NCBI GenBank assembly: GCA_029564595.1
Contig: JAKQPS010000020.1
Coordinates: 1-42,775, forward strand
DNA from: a bacterium
GTDB lineage: Bacteria > UBP15 > UBA6099
Length of the DNA: 42,775 nt
Reading direction: 5' to 3'
Positions 41,989 through 42,775 of this stretch are shown piece by piece; the first letter of the stretch is position 1; every line of letters begins with the position of its first letter. A model generated the notes under the pieces. The model had not been told where the DNA came from and did not search any database. It was given only the letters and a program-made list of their open reading frames with translations. The translations under genes were made by a program, and so were the position numbers.

Positions 41989-42648
41989 TTCGCAACAAAC
42001 ACGCGCTGTCACAACTTTATGCTGAGAAGGCTTATCTTGTGCGACGCATCAACACAAGACCGCGACACTTCATGGATCTCCCTCGGCTTATATAAACAAG
42101 GCGCTCAAAAGCCAATATAGCACACACATTGAACATACCTTAAAACAATCCTTGCGTCAAACCGCCTACACACAATGGCATCTAGTGAATAAGTTTTCGA
42201 CAGCAACGCAAAAGACATCGAGGTCAAGGCGAACAAATTCAATGAACTCAAAGAGAACTACAACCAGAATCGCAAATATCATGTTCTTGGGCGACCGCGG
42301 ATTGTCCAAACTCGGCAAAGTTGAATAACAAAGGGTTGTGGGTTTTGTCTGAACAGCGCATTAACCACAAAGCGATGCGTGATATAACAGATTATCTCGC
42401 GCGTCCAGATCGTCTTCTTCGACTCCCGGAGTATTGTGGAATAGATCGACCCGGCCAAACAGAGCGAGGCTGTCGCCTTTGCAAAATAAAGGTCGTTATC
42501 CCAAACCCCTTTGCCAAAATCGTATATTATTAATTTTGTAATAGCTGAATGGCAAGTAGCGAGGTGGGCGATGAAGCATTTGCCGGAGCATTCGTAAAAC
42601 GACATCTTCTTTATGATTATAGAACCTCCCTAAATCAATGCTGTTCAA
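41989..42648. other. Gene-poor AT-rich region with possible remnant
   Basis: About 660 bases without a convincing gene. A stop-free run at 42193-42324 (plus strand) encodes 43 residues including KFNELKENYNQNRKYHVLGR, which looks like real protein sequence, but an in-frame stop precedes it and no start is present, so it may be a decayed fragment. The 108-codon minus frame at 42279-42605 has no ribosome site and no family resemblance. Confidence 0.35.
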
Positions 42649-42775
42649 TCAAGCGACCTCCAGAGATAGTTGTGTAAAAGCGGGCGGAGGAAAAGGTTCT
42701 TTCCATTTTTCGTGAAGCAGATATGAGAGGGGGTGGCGCGAGAAAATATTCAACTGAATGAGGGACAAGATACGC
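42649..42775 (-). CDS. C-terminal fragment of an unidentified protein, cut by the window edge
   Basis: An open frame enters from the right edge on the minus strand and ends with TGA at 42649-42651 after 41 codons. The piece contains QLNIFSRHPLSYLL and a Pro-rich PFPPPAF near its end. A hydrophobic QLNxFxRxPL stretch followed by prolines is reminiscent of C-termini of DDE transposases, but this is an impression only. Confidence 0.35.
   Translation of the reverse strand, partial: RILSLIQLNIFSRHPLSYLLHEKWKEPFPPPAFTQLSLEVA

Noticed and set aside
42279-42605. 108-codon minus-strand frame
   Set aside because: No ribosome site, unusual composition and no resemblance to a family; treated as non-coding.
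1-42775. tRNA, rRNA, CRISPR array or complete insertion sequence
   Set aside because: I looked for TPsiC-arm-like motifs, regularly spaced repeats and transposase genes with terminal repeats and found none that hold up.

Overview
The window reads as chromosomal DNA of a diderm (Gram-negative-type), probably anaerobic or facultative bacterium. It encodes a TolC/adaptor/RND tripartite pump, two lipoproteins and several Sec-exported cell-wall enzymes, so there is an outer membrane and a periplasm. HgdC/HgdB-like proteins, a MtaA/UroD-like methyltransferase and three B12-binding radical SAM proteins point to corrinoid and oxygen-sensitive chemistry. I cannot name the phylum from sequence alone; a poorly cultured candidate lineage is plausible. 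I see no tRNA, rRNA, CRISPR array or complete insertion sequence.

Layout. 1-453 is intergenic with short dispersed repeats. 454-8567 is a mixed block: a FlaG-like protein, a degenerate receiver, a GDPD-3D fusion, a UroD-like protein, an HD-GYP protein, a DUF1232 membrane protein, a lipoprotein, a large Cys-rich secreted protein and a histidine phosphatase. 8670-11356 is a self-contained alpha-glucan phosphorylase unit with a promoter and a strong terminator. 11400-15942 is the conserved ffh-rpsP-khpA-rimM-trmD-rplS-lepB operon on the minus strand, read from a near-consensus promoter. 16031-18499 is a copper-exporting P-type ATPase, divergent from a TolC-MFP-RND-TetR operon (18629-25439). That operon has a perfect 18-bp palindromic operator just after its start site, so it looks autoregulated.

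25477-35064 holds a ClpX-like AAA+ protein without the zinc domain; an HgdB-like/HgdC-like pair; an orphan FtsX/MacB-type permease; an Amidase_3 enzyme with SH3-like repeats; a ComEA-like protein coupled to a degenerate REC-GGDEF protein; and an exported alpha/beta hydrolase coupled to a SpoIID/LytB-type protein. From about 35.1 kb the DNA becomes visibly more AT-rich, gene spacing widens, and three different B12-binding radical SAM proteins appear with a YbhN/LPG-synthase-type flippase and gene fragments. This looks like an acquired surface-lipid or secondary-metabolite island.

How the genes work together. Overlapping stop/start codons (ATGA or GTGA) tie together khpA-rimM-trmD, the HgdB-like/HgdC-like pair, comEA-like/REC-GGDEF and hydrolase/SpoIID. 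Several genes (HD-GYP, HgdB-like, amidase, flippase) have a -10 element 6-10 nt before the start codon and no Shine-Dalgarno sequence, which suggests leaderless transcripts in a genome whose other genes have good ribosome sites. No single locus proves a new system. The best candidates are the reduced HgdB/HgdC pair with its own promoter, the ClpX-like ATPase, and the radical SAM/flippase island.
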